Shown in pieces: positions 34,942 to 41,104 of a stretch of DNA of 64,000 nt. The notes under the pieces are model-generated. The model was not told where the DNA came from. It saw only the letters and a list, made by a program, of their open reading frames with translations, and searched no databases. The DNA is taken from contig NZ_CP118615.1 in NCBI RefSeq assembly GCF_028993575.1, positions 1,178,001 through 1,242,000 on the forward strand, in the 5' to 3' direction. This stretch comes from Micromonospora cathayae (lineage in GTDB: Bacteria > Actinomycetota > Actinomycetes > Mycobacteriales > Micromonosporaceae). Both the position numbers and the translations under genes were made by a program. Position 1 is the first letter of the stretch, and the number at the start of each line of letters is the position of its first letter.

Positions 34942-35682
34942 ATGTCGTCAATGATCGGGATGGTGCTCGCGGCCGGCGCGGGGCGGCGGCTGCGCCCGTA
35001 CACCGACACCCTGCCCAAGGCACTGGTGCCGGTGGACGGGGAGACGACCATCCTCGACATCGCGCTGCGCAACCTCGCCGAGGTCGGGCTGACCGAGGTC
35101 GTGATCGTGGTCGGGTACGCCGCTGACGCGGTGGTCGACCGGCAGGCGGCGCTGGAGGAGAAGTACGGCGTCACCATCACCCTCGTGCACAACGACAAGG
35201 CCGAGGAGTGGAACAACGCGTACTCGCTGTGGCTGGCCCGGGAGCACTTCGCCCGGGGTGTGCTGCTGGTCAACGGGGACACCGTGCACCCGGTCGGGGT
35301 GGAGAAGACCCTCCTCGCCGAACGCGGGCCGGGCATCCTGCTCGCCGTGGACACGATCAAGGCGCTCGCCGACGAGGAGATGAAGACCACCTTCGACGCC
35401 GCCGGCCAGCTCACCCGGATCACCAAGCTGATGGACCCGGGCGAGGCGTACGGGGAGTACATCGGCGCGACGCTGATCGAGCCGCAGGTGGCCGACGCGC
35501 TCGCCGACGCCCTGGAGGCGACCTGGCGGCGCGACCCGAACCTGTACTACGAGGACGGCTACCAGGAGTTCGCCGACCGGGGTGGTGAGGTGCGGGCGGC
35601 CCCGATCGGCGACGTGCCCTGGGTCGAGGTCGACAACCACGACGACCTGGCCCGGGCGCGGGAGATCGCGTGCCGCTACTAG
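34942..35682 (+). CDS. cytidylyl-/nucleotidyltransferase, phosphocholine-cytidylyltransferase-like
   Basis: The 246-residue enzyme has the sugar-1-phosphate nucleotidyltransferase fold: MIGMVLAAGAGRRLRPYTDTLPKALVPVDG at the N-terminus (signature GxGxRxxPxTxxxPKxLxPV), GVLLVNGDTVHP with the metal-binding Asp, and VEVDNHDDLARA near the C-terminus, the LicC/inositol-1-phosphate cytidylyltransferase pattern. The ATG at 34942 follows GAGGGAAGG. It overlaps the next gene by 13 bases. The context of a CDP-alcohol transferase argues that it makes a CDP-activated alcohol. Choline phosphate and inositol phosphate are both candidate substrates. Confidence 0.87.
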   Translation: MSSMIGMVLAAGAGRRLRPYTDTLPKALVPVDGETTILDIALRNLAEVGLTEVVIVVGYAADAVVDRQAALEEKYGVTITLVHNDKAEEWNNAYSLWLAREHFARGVLLVNGDTVHPVGVEKTLLAERGPGILLAVDTIKALADEEMKTTFDAAGQLTRITKLMDPGEAYGEYIGATLIEPQVADALADALEATWRRDPNLYYEDGYQEFADRGGEVRAAPIGDVPWVEVDNHDDLARAREIACRY

Positions 35683-36737
35683 CCCGTACCGTCAACACGC
35701 CGCTGGTGATCGAGGTCCGGCGCGGCGCGGTGGCCGACCTGGGTCCGCTGCTGGCCGACCGGCGGATCTCCGCCGGGGGTGACGTGGCGGTGGTGGTCGG
35801 CCCCGGCCAGGGCGAGAAGATCGCCAACCTGTGCCAGCCCAGCCTGGGTTCGGCGGACGTGTTCATGGTCACCGGCGGCACCATCGACGCCGCGAACGAG
35901 CTGGGTGACCGGCTCCGCTCCGGCCACTACGACGCCGTGGTCGGCATCGGCGGCGGCAAGACCATCGACACCGCCAAGTACGCCGCCACCCGGTACGGCA
36001 TCCCGATGGTGACCGTGGCGACCAGCCTCGCCAACGACGGCATCGCCTCCCCCACCGCCTCCCTGGACCACGACGGTGGCCGGGGCTCGTACGGGGTGCA
36101 CATGCCGATCGCGGTCATCGTCGACCTGGACTTCGTGGAGAACGGACCGGACCGGCAGACCCAGGCCGGCATCGGCGACGCGGTCAGCAACATCAGCGCC
36201 TGCGCCGACTGGGAGCTGGCCCACCGGGTACGCGACGAGCCGATCGACGGCCTGGCCGTCACGCTGGCCCGGACCGGGGCGGAGGCGCTGGTCAACCACC
36301 CGGGGACCATCACCGACGACGGTTTCCTCACCACGCTGGCCGAGGCGCTGATCCTGGGCGGCATCGCCAGCTCGGTGGCCGGTTCTACCCGCCCGGCCAG
36401 CGGCGGCGACCACGAGATCTCGCACGCCATCGACCGGCTCTTCCCGGGTACCGCCTCGCACGGCGAGCAGGTCGGGCTGGGGGCGCTGTTCTGCACGTTC
36501 CTGCGTGACGAACCGGAGCGCTTCGCCCAGCTCGCCGGCTGCCTGCACCGGCACGGCCTGGCCGTCGACCCGGCCGGGATCGGCCTGACCGACACCCAGT
36601 TCGTCGAGGCCGTGCAGTACGCCCCGCGTACCCGGCCGGACCGGTACACCATCCTGGAGCACCTGGCGATGTCGCCTACCGAGACCCGGGAGCGACTGGC
36701 AGACTACGCCGGTGCACTCCGCGACCACCTTGACTGA
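35670..36737 (+). CDS. sn-glycerol-1-phosphate dehydrogenase-like (EgsA/AraM-type) enzyme
   Basis: The 355-residue protein belongs to the iron/zinc-containing dehydrogenase and DHQ-synthase superfamily. It shows the NAD-binding VVGIGGGKTIDTAKYAA, the TVATSLANDGIASPTAS segment typical of G1P dehydrogenases (TxxSxDG-type), and metal-ligand histidines in GGDHEISHAID and GTASHGEQVG. The G1PDH reaction reduces dihydroxyacetone phosphate to sn-glycerol-1-phosphate. Bacteria rarely need that stereochemistry, which makes the context notable. Related enzymes reduce other phospho- or phosphono-aldehydes, so the substrate is unproven. The GTG at 35670 overlaps the preceding gene, and the next gene starts 26 bases before its end. 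Confidence 0.85.
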   Translation: MPLLARTVNTPLVIEVRRGAVADLGPLLADRRISAGGDVAVVVGPGQGEKIANLCQPSLGSADVFMVTGGTIDAANELGDRLRSGHYDAVVGIGGGKTIDTAKYAATRYGIPMVTVATSLANDGIASPTASLDHDGGRGSYGVHMPIAVIVDLDFVENGPDRQTQAGIGDAVSNISACADWELAHRVRDEPIDGLAVTLARTGAEALVNHPGTITDDGFLTTLAEALILGGIASSVAGSTRPASGGDHEISHAIDRLFPGTASHGEQVGLGALFCTFLRDEPERFAQLAGCLHRHGLAVDPAGIGLTDTQFVEAVQYAPRTRPDRYTILEHLAMSPTETRERLADYAGALRDHLD

Positions 36738-37437
36738 ATCGTCCCGTCCCACCCTCGCCGACTTCCACCGGGTGAACCGAGGTGGCGGACTGTTCAGCGA
36801 GGCGCTCAGCCAGTGGCTGGGGGCGGCGTTCGCGCTGACCGCCCAGCGGCTCGGTCTGAAACCCACCGTGCTGACCATCACCAACCTGGTGCTCGGGCTG
36901 GCCACCTCGGTGACCGTGGTGGCGTCCGCCGACCGGGTCGCCGCCGGGGACGTACCGGCCTGGGTGGTCGGGCTGGTCGCGCTGGTCGGCTGGCAGGTCG
37001 CGTACGCCCTGGACTGCGCCGACGGTCAGCTCGCCCGGGTGACCGGGCAGGGCAGTGCGGCCGGGGCGCGGGTGGATGTGCTGTGCGACGTGGCCGCCCA
37101 GATCGCCCTGGTCACCGCCCTGGGCACGGTGATGGTGGCGCAGCGCCCGTCGACGCCGGTGTGGCTGGTGGCCGCGTTCGCCGGCACCTGGATGGTCAAC
37201 CTGGTCACCTCGGTCATGCAGGCCGGCCCGAACGCCGCCAGCATGGTCACCTCCAGCTCCCTGCCGGTACGCCTGGCGAAGCTGGTCCGCGACTACGGCG
37301 CGGTGATCTTCGTGGCCGGGTTGGTGCTGACCTTCGTACCGGCGCTGACGTTCTGGGTGGTGGTGGCGTTCACCGTCGTCAACGGCGGCTTCCTGCTCGC
37401 CAGCATCGCCTTCTCGGCGCGGGCGTCGCTGCGCTGA
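36712..37437 (+). CDS. CDP-alcohol phosphatidyltransferase family membrane enzyme
   Basis: The 241-residue integral membrane protein has the complete CDP-alcohol phosphotransferase signature DGxxAR-x8-G-x3-D-x3-D (D104, G105, A108, R109, G118, D122, D126) at the end of an early helix, with about five more hydrophobic segments. It transfers a phosphoalcohol group between a CDP-linked donor and an alcohol acceptor at the cytoplasmic face. It overlaps the G1PDH-like gene by 26 bases, so all three genes are coupled. Together they suggest synthesis of a head-group or di-alcohol-phosphate. The acceptor is unknown. Confidence 0.92.
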   Translation: MHSATTLTESSRPTLADFHRVNRGGGLFSEALSQWLGAAFALTAQRLGLKPTVLTITNLVLGLATSVTVVASADRVAAGDVPAWVVGLVALVGWQVAYALDCADGQLARVTGQGSAAGARVDVLCDVAAQIALVTALGTVMVAQRPSTPVWLVAAFAGTWMVNLVTSVMQAGPNAASMVTSSSLPVRLAKLVRDYGAVIFVAGLVLTFVPALTFWVVVAFTVVNGGFLLASIAFSARASLR

Positions 37438-37458
37438 GGGCGGCGGGTCGTCGGGCCG

Positions 37459-37665
37459 CTAGCCCAGGCTCAGGTCGTGCTCTTCGAGGGCGCTCTGGAT
37501 GATGGCGAGTGCCTTCGGTCCCATGCCGTGCAGCTCGGCCAACTCGGCGCGCGGCACCCCGGCGAGGTCACGCAGGGCCTGGTAGCCGGCGCTGTGCAGG
37601 GCCCGCGTCGCCGGTGCACCGATCTTCGGCAGCGTGTCGAGGGATGCAGTCACACCCTGCATCAT
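37459..37665 (-). CDS. small helix-hairpin-helix DNA-binding protein
   Basis: The 68-residue product (from the ATG at 37665) has two HhH-like motifs: LPKIGAPATRALHSAGYQALRDLAGV and LAELHGMGPKALAIIQSALEEHDL. It resembles the C-terminal domain of RNA polymerase alpha and small HhH proteins found in many bacteria. Such motifs bind DNA without sequence specificity. The genes around it converge and diverge, so it is expressed alone. Confidence 0.75.
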   Translation of the reverse strand: MMQGVTASLDTLPKIGAPATRALHSAGYQALRDLAGVPRAELAELHGMGPKALAIIQSALEEHDLSLG

Positions 37666-37777
37666 GTCGCGTCCGGCCGGCGGCCGCACCGTCGGGCCGG
37701 TGGCCGACCGGCACGCTCGGGCAACGCGCGACCCTGGGTGCTTGTTCAGTTCTTGTACGCACGTTCGGGAGGCAGCC

Positions 37778-38014
37778 ATGCGCACCGTCACCTACTCGGA
37801 AGTCAGGCAGAACCTGGCCAAGATGCTCGACCACGTCGTGGACGATGCCGAAGAGGTCGTGGTCACCCGCTCCGATCGTGAAGCCGCCGTCATCATCTCG
37901 CTACGTGAGTACGAGTCGCTGAAGGAAACCGCGTATCTGATGGCCAGCCCCGCCAATGCACGCCGGCTGAACGAGGCCGCCGAAGAGCTGCTCAACGGAG
38001 GCGGGGAGACATGA
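37778..38014 (+). CDS. YefM/Phd-type antitoxin, apparently without its toxin
   Basis: The 78-residue product has the Phd/YefM fold: MRTVTYSEVRQNLAKMLDHV (DNA-binding N-terminus), DREAAVIISLREYESLKETAYL and a C-terminal toxin-binding tail (NARRLNEAAEELL). CGGGAGG stands at a proper distance from the ATG at 37778. Such antitoxins normally overlap a YoeB/RelE-type toxin gene by ATGA. An ATGA is present at 38011-38014, but the following frame has only 24 codons and runs through a terminator hairpin. The toxin therefore appears deleted. Confidence 0.9.
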   Translation: MRTVTYSEVRQNLAKMLDHVVDDAEEVVVTRSDREAAVIISLREYESLKETAYLMASPANARRLNEAAEELLNGGGET

Positions 38015-38019
38015 CCACG

Positions 38020-38060
38020 ACGAACGGGCCGGACCCCGTGTTGGGGTCCGGCCCGTTCGT
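38020..38060. terminator. 18-bp perfect hairpin between antitoxin and C39-like gene
   Basis: ACGAACGGGCCGGACCCC (38020-38037) and its complement (38043-38060) form a perfect 18-bp stem with a 5-base loop. It starts six bases after the antitoxin stop and can terminate both converging genes. Confidence 0.85.
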
Positions 38061-38072
38061 GTCTGTCGTGGG

Positions 38073-38690
38073 TCAGCTGGAGTAGCCGCGGGTGGCGGTC
38101 CAGTCGGCCAGGGCCTCGGTGGTCATCCAGTACGACGCCTGGTCCGGGTTCGCCGAGTCGGCGATCTTCACCGTCTCGCCGCCGTCGCGGTAGCCGACCA
38201 CGCTCAGGTAGTGGCCGCCCTCGAAGGAGTGGCTGACGCCGTCGGTGTCGGTGGCGGTGCCGGCGATGTTGGCGACCACGGCGCGGCCGTCGTCGATGGC
38301 CTTGACGATGTCGGCGCGCAGCTTGTCGGTCTGCTTGTCGTCGGCCTTAGGGGTGGAGATCTCGACGGTGCGGTACTTGCCGCCGGTCTCCTTGTTCAGG
38401 AAGCGGGTGATGTCGTTGGCCGAGTCGGTGCCGGCCTCGGTGGTGCCCATCTCCTTGGCCACCTGATCCTGGTCGGGGGCCTTGTCCATCGCGGTCAGTG
38501 CGTTCCGCGCGGCGGCGGGGCCACAGTAGTAGAAGTTGGGCTGCGCCTCGTAGCGGATGTTCAGCTGCCGCTCGGCGTTGCCGGGGCGCTCGGCGGGAGC
38601 GGCGAACGCGGTGGCCGGGGCGGCGATCGCGCCGCCGACGACGGCGGTACCGGCGATGGTGAGGGCGGCCTTACGGATCAGAGCAGTCAT
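38073..38690 (-). CDS. secreted C39-like cysteine protease
   Basis: The 205-residue protein has a Sec signal peptide (MTALIRKAALTIAGTAVVGG, cleavage near AFAAPAE). The papain-like C39 triad is in place: Cys in NFYYCGPAAARNAL, His in GGHYLSVVGYRDG, and Asp in IADSANPD. C39-like domains cleave peptides after double glycine in bacteriocin export, but free secreted versions in actinomycetes have unknown targets. The ATG at 38690 has AGGAGA upstream. The gap 38691-38982 shows no other gene. Confidence 0.85.
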   Translation of the reverse strand: MTALIRKAALTIAGTAVVGGAIAAPATAFAAPAERPGNAERQLNIRYEAQPNFYYCGPAAARNALTAMDKAPDQDQVAKEMGTTEAGTDSANDITRFLNKETGGKYRTVEISTPKADDKQTDKLRADIVKAIDDGRAVVANIAGTATDTDGVSHSFEGGHYLSVVGYRDGGETVKIADSANPDQASYWMTTEALADWTATRGYSS

Positions 38691-38982
38691 GGTGGTGTCT
38701 CCTCTGGTCGGGGGTGTGCGGCATCCCGGGGGGCGGGTGGTGCCACGCGGGGGAAAGTCCGGGGGGCCTCGGGACGGTGGGGGTGTGGTGCAGGTCCTGG
38801 GCCGTGAGGGTGGTGCAACGACGGCGGGCCGGGGCGCATTCCCGGGGGGTTCCCGGGGGGCCGCCGGTCGGGCGTCGGGCCTGGTGGTGCGCTGGCCGAA
38901 CCATGTACAACGCCGGGCCCTGGGCAGCCATTCCACCGGGCAGCCGACCCCACCGACGGGACGTCCGGGCGCATACCGGACG

Positions 38983-39423
38983 TCACGGCAGTTGTGGGCT
39001 GCACATCTTCCAGTCGCCGCCCTGCTGTTCGACGGGCAGGTGCACCTCACGGGACGGCCGCCCCGGGTAGCTGACCTCCGCGATCACGGTACGCAGGGTC
39101 GGTGTGTGCATGGGGCGTTCGAAGGTCACGTCGGTGATGCGGAACCCCGACGGGGCGGGGTCCAGCGGGCCCCGCGCCACCCAGGCCGCCCGCGACTCCC
39201 GGCTACGGTCCGCCTTGCACAGCAGGTCGTACGCGGCGTCGAAGTCGCCCCGGACGACGGCGGTGAGGTACGCGTCGCCCGCAGCGCGGATGCCCACCTC
39301 GTCCCGGTTGTCCTTGCGGACGAGGTAGATGGCGCCACCGGGGACGCCGCAGCACAGCAGCACCCCGACACCGAGCATCGCGATCACGAAGCCACGGGCG
39401 GATAGCTCGGACTCGTCAGCCAC
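38983..39423 (-). CDS. single-pass membrane protein with extracytoplasmic NTF2-like domain
   Basis: The 146-residue product starts at the GTG at 39423 (VADESELSARGF), with one helix (about 10-32: FVIAMLGVGVLLCCGVPGGAIYLV) and an outer domain (AAGDAYLTAVVRGDFDAAYDLLCKADR ... WKMCSPQLP) of DUF4878/NTF2-like pattern. Two cysteines in the outer part could form a disulfide. Function is unknown. Confidence 0.7.
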   Translation of the reverse strand: MADESELSARGFVIAMLGVGVLLCCGVPGGAIYLVRKDNRDEVGIRAAGDAYLTAVVRGDFDAAYDLLCKADRSRESRAAWVARGPLDPAPSGFRITDVTFERPMHTPTLRTVIAEVSYPGRPSREVHLPVEQQGGDWKMCSPQLP

Positions 39424-39571
39424 GGCGCCGACAGTACGGACCACCGGCAACCCGGCTGATCCCCCGATCGGGGCTGCCCTGGTTATCACCCCACCGGGAC
39501 TGCCCCGGTTGCTGACAGCTCAGCTACACGACACGCCGCGCCGATTACACCTCAGCTGCCAGCACCCGAAC

Positions 39572-39808
39572 TCACGACTTCTGCTCGGTGACGTACGTCC
39601 CGCGCCCAGTGAAGGTCGCCACCATCCCCCGATCCCGAAGCAGCCGGATCGCCGCCCGGACCGTCCCGCGCGAGACGTTGTACTCCTGCTGGAGGTAGGA
39701 CTCGCTCGGAATGGGGTGACGTGGCTTGAGCTTCCCCTCTTCGATCTGCTTGGCGAGGAGGTCCGCAAGCTGCACGTAGAACGGCGTCGGGGACATCTCA
39801 TCAATCAT
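39572..39808 (-). CDS. minimal GntR-family regulator (DNA-binding domain only)
   Basis: The 78-residue product is just the GntR winged helix: PFYVQLADLLAKQIEEGKLKPRHPIPSESYLQQEYNVSRGTVRAAIRLLRDRGMVATFTGRGTYV. No effector domain follows. Such minimal GntR proteins recur beside small actinomycete hypothetical genes and on integrative elements. It diverges from a three-gene cluster, and a perfect palindrome lies in the shared promoter region, so local control is likely. Confidence 0.9.
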   Translation of the reverse strand: MIDEMSPTPFYVQLADLLAKQIEEGKLKPRHPIPSESYLQQEYNVSRGTVRAAIRLLRDRGMVATFTGRGTYVTEQKS

Positions 39809-39865
39809 GGCCGGACCTTATGGCTGTGGAACCCGGGCTGAACGCGCGATGCGGGCTGTACAGGT

Positions 39866-39880
39866 TGCATAGGCTATGCA
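39866..39880. promoter_or_regulatory. candidate operator of the minimal GntR regulator
   Basis: TGCATAG-G-CTATGCA is a perfect 7-bp inverted repeat with a one-base spacer, 58 bp from the GntR start and 78 bp from the divergent small gene. It is AT-richer than its surroundings. Confidence 0.6.
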
Positions 39881-39957
39881 GGCAGGGCGGGCTAGTCAGG
39901 AAGCCTAGGTTGGACTACCTTCTGTAGGCGTAGGTAAACCTGCCGTCAGGAGGAGTC

Positions 39958-40191
39958 ATGAGGTTCTGGCCGTTCACCCGGTTCTGGCCGTTCACCCGGT
40001 TCTGGCCGGTCAAGCGCCGCCGTCACCGTCGCGGGCACCTGCTCGACCAGCTCGGCCCCGCGACGATCTATCCCGGGCAGCGGGGCGCGTACCACCTGGC
40101 GATCGGGGTCGCCCAGGTGACGTACCTGCCGCACCGGCCGCTGTTGACCCTCGCGGGTGAGTTCCGGGCCGGGCTGTGGTCATGCGGGTGA
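39958..40191 (+). CDS. small protein with tandem RFWPFT repeat (first of coupled trio)
   Basis: The 77-residue product has a strong ribosome site (AGGAGG) five bases before its ATG. It begins with MRFWPFTRFWPFTRFWPVKR, encoded by 2.5 copies of an 18-bp tandem repeat, then a basic stretch (RRRHRRGHLLDQ) and a region I cannot assign. The repeat might be a recent duplication of one FWPFTR unit. Its stop lies 10 bases past the start of the next gene, so translation is likely coupled. Confidence 0.6.
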   Translation: MRFWPFTRFWPFTRFWPVKRRRHRRGHLLDQLGPATIYPGQRGAYHLAIGVAQVTYLPHRPLLTLAGEFRAGLWSCG

Positions 40192-40340
40192 GGCGGACGC
40201 CGTACCTGATCCAGCTCGCCTGGTACACGCTGGAGTTCCACCGGCATCACACGTGTACGCACTGCACCCGCAGCGGTTGGTGTTCGGCCGTGCAGGTCGC
40301 CCGGACCCGGCTCACCGCCTGGTACCGGTACCGGCCATGA
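40182..40340 (+). CDS. 52-residue Cys/His-rich small protein (second of trio)
   Basis: The frame reads MRVRRTPYLIQLAWYTLEFH, then RHHTCTHCTRSGWCSAVQVA and RTRLTAWYRYRP. It overlaps the previous stop by 10 bases, and its own TGA overlaps the next ATG (ATGA). HHTCTHC and the nearby C-x5-C could bind zinc. No family is recognised. Start and stop overlaps on both sides are the main support that it is real. Confidence 0.55.
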   Translation: MRVRRTPYLIQLAWYTLEFHRHHTCTHCTRSGWCSAVQVARTRLTAWYRYRP

Positions 40341-40633
40341 CCGACCGACGCCTGCGGGCCGGTGACCTGATCCACGTCACCACCGCCGCCAGCGTCCAGT
40401 TCCGAACCCCGATCATGTTCCGCCTGATCCGGGTCCTCGACCGACCCACCTTCGACGGCTGGCTCTGGCTCGACGGCTACCAGACCAACGACGCAGGCGA
40501 CGCCACCGCCCGCCGACAGATCTTCGTCCAACCCACCGGCCTACGGAAACTGGCCGCCCCTGCACCCGCTCCCCGGCGGCCCCGGGCTACGGCCTCTCCG
40601 CTCTGGCCCGTGAACCGCCAGAAACGGCCTTGA
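40337..40633 (+). CDS. small protein of unknown function (third of trio)
   Basis: The 98-residue product begins at an ATG overlapping the preceding stop (ATGA at 40337-40340). The core (RRLRAGDLIHVTTAASVQFRTPIMFRLIRVLDRPTFDGWLWLDGYQTNDAGDATARRQIFVQPTGLRKL) is a beta-rich small domain, followed by a basic tail. Proteins of this shape are common in actinomycetes near GntR-like regulators, but I know of no assigned function. Nine bases after the stop the 58-bp repeat begins. Confidence 0.65.
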   Translation: MTDRRLRAGDLIHVTTAASVQFRTPIMFRLIRVLDRPTFDGWLWLDGYQTNDAGDATARRQIFVQPTGLRKLAAPAPAPRRPRATASPLWPVNRQKRP

Positions 40634-40641
40634 AGGCGGAC

Positions 40642-40699
40642 GCGATGTGCGGCATCTTGGCGTCTCCGGCCGAAAGGATCACCCAAGATGCCGCATCTC
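40642..40699. repeat. 58-bp palindromic interspersed repeat, copy B
   Basis: The arms match copy A (15570-15627): the 27-base left arm differs at two positions, the 17-base right arm CCAAGATGCCGCATCTC is identical, and the 14-base centre differs. It lies just after the small-gene trio and next to a gene remnant. Confidence 0.8.
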
Positions 40700-40733
40700 A
40701 AGTTGCTCGGGCCGCCCGGACGGGTGGCGGCCG

Positions 40734-40970
40734 GTGGATCTGCAACGGGTCACCGGGCACAGCCGGGAGACGATCCGCCAGGCACTACGTCCGGAGCTCA
40801 GTCGGGCCACCAACATCAGCCGGCGTAAGACAGCAGCCCAGCCACCCCCGGATTACGTTCCCTACGGTGACCGCAGGCCATACGTAGTCGTGGCCGAGAC
40901 CCTCGCCGCACTGAACGGCCCGACCGCAGGCACCGTCGTCCTTCCGCATCGACTCGACTGGTCCGGTCGA
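40734..40970 (+). pseudogene. remnant of a helix-turn-helix / small hypothetical gene
   Basis: One frame reads VDLQRVTGHSRETIRQALR, an HTH-like piece, then PYVVVAETLAALNGPTAGTVV and LPHRLDWSG, which resembles the start of a small protein widespread in actinomycetes. After LDWSGR the similarity stops abruptly. There is no credible start codon or ribosome site. It looks like a deletion product. Confidence 0.4.
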
Positions 40971-41073
40971 CCGCCCCCAGCGCCAAGCCGGCGGCCAGCG
41001 CGACCAGCACGCTCACCAAGTTGACCATGAAGTTGTTGCGCGCGACACGCGGTGTCCGGGACAACAACTTCAT
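40816..41073 (-). CDS. short membrane-protein frame, possibly a truncated gene
   Basis: The 85-residue frame starts at an ATG with AGGAG six bases upstream and reads MKLLSRTPRVARNNFMVNLV, then a hydrophobic helix (SVLVALAAGLALGAV). From about residue 40 the sequence is the antisense of the adjacent remnant and looks random. It is probably the 5' end of a membrane-protein gene downstream of the GT4 gene, cut by a rearrangement near 40970. An intact but novel small protein is the alternative. Confidence 0.3.
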   Translation of the reverse strand: MKLLSRTPRVARNNFMVNLVSVLVALAAGLALGAVDRTSRVDAEGRRCLRSGRSVRRGSRPRLRMACGHRRERNPGVAGLLSYAG

Positions 41074-41077
41074 GATC
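41021..41077. repeat. 18-bp imperfect inverted repeat at the gene-fragment junction
   Basis: TTGACCATGAAGTTGTTG (41021-41038) matches the complement of 41060-41077 at 17 of 18 positions, with a 21-bp spacer. It overlaps the start of the truncated membrane-protein frame. Confidence 0.7.
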
Positions 41078-41104
41078 AACTCCTAGAACCGGGGGCGGGG
41101 CGGG

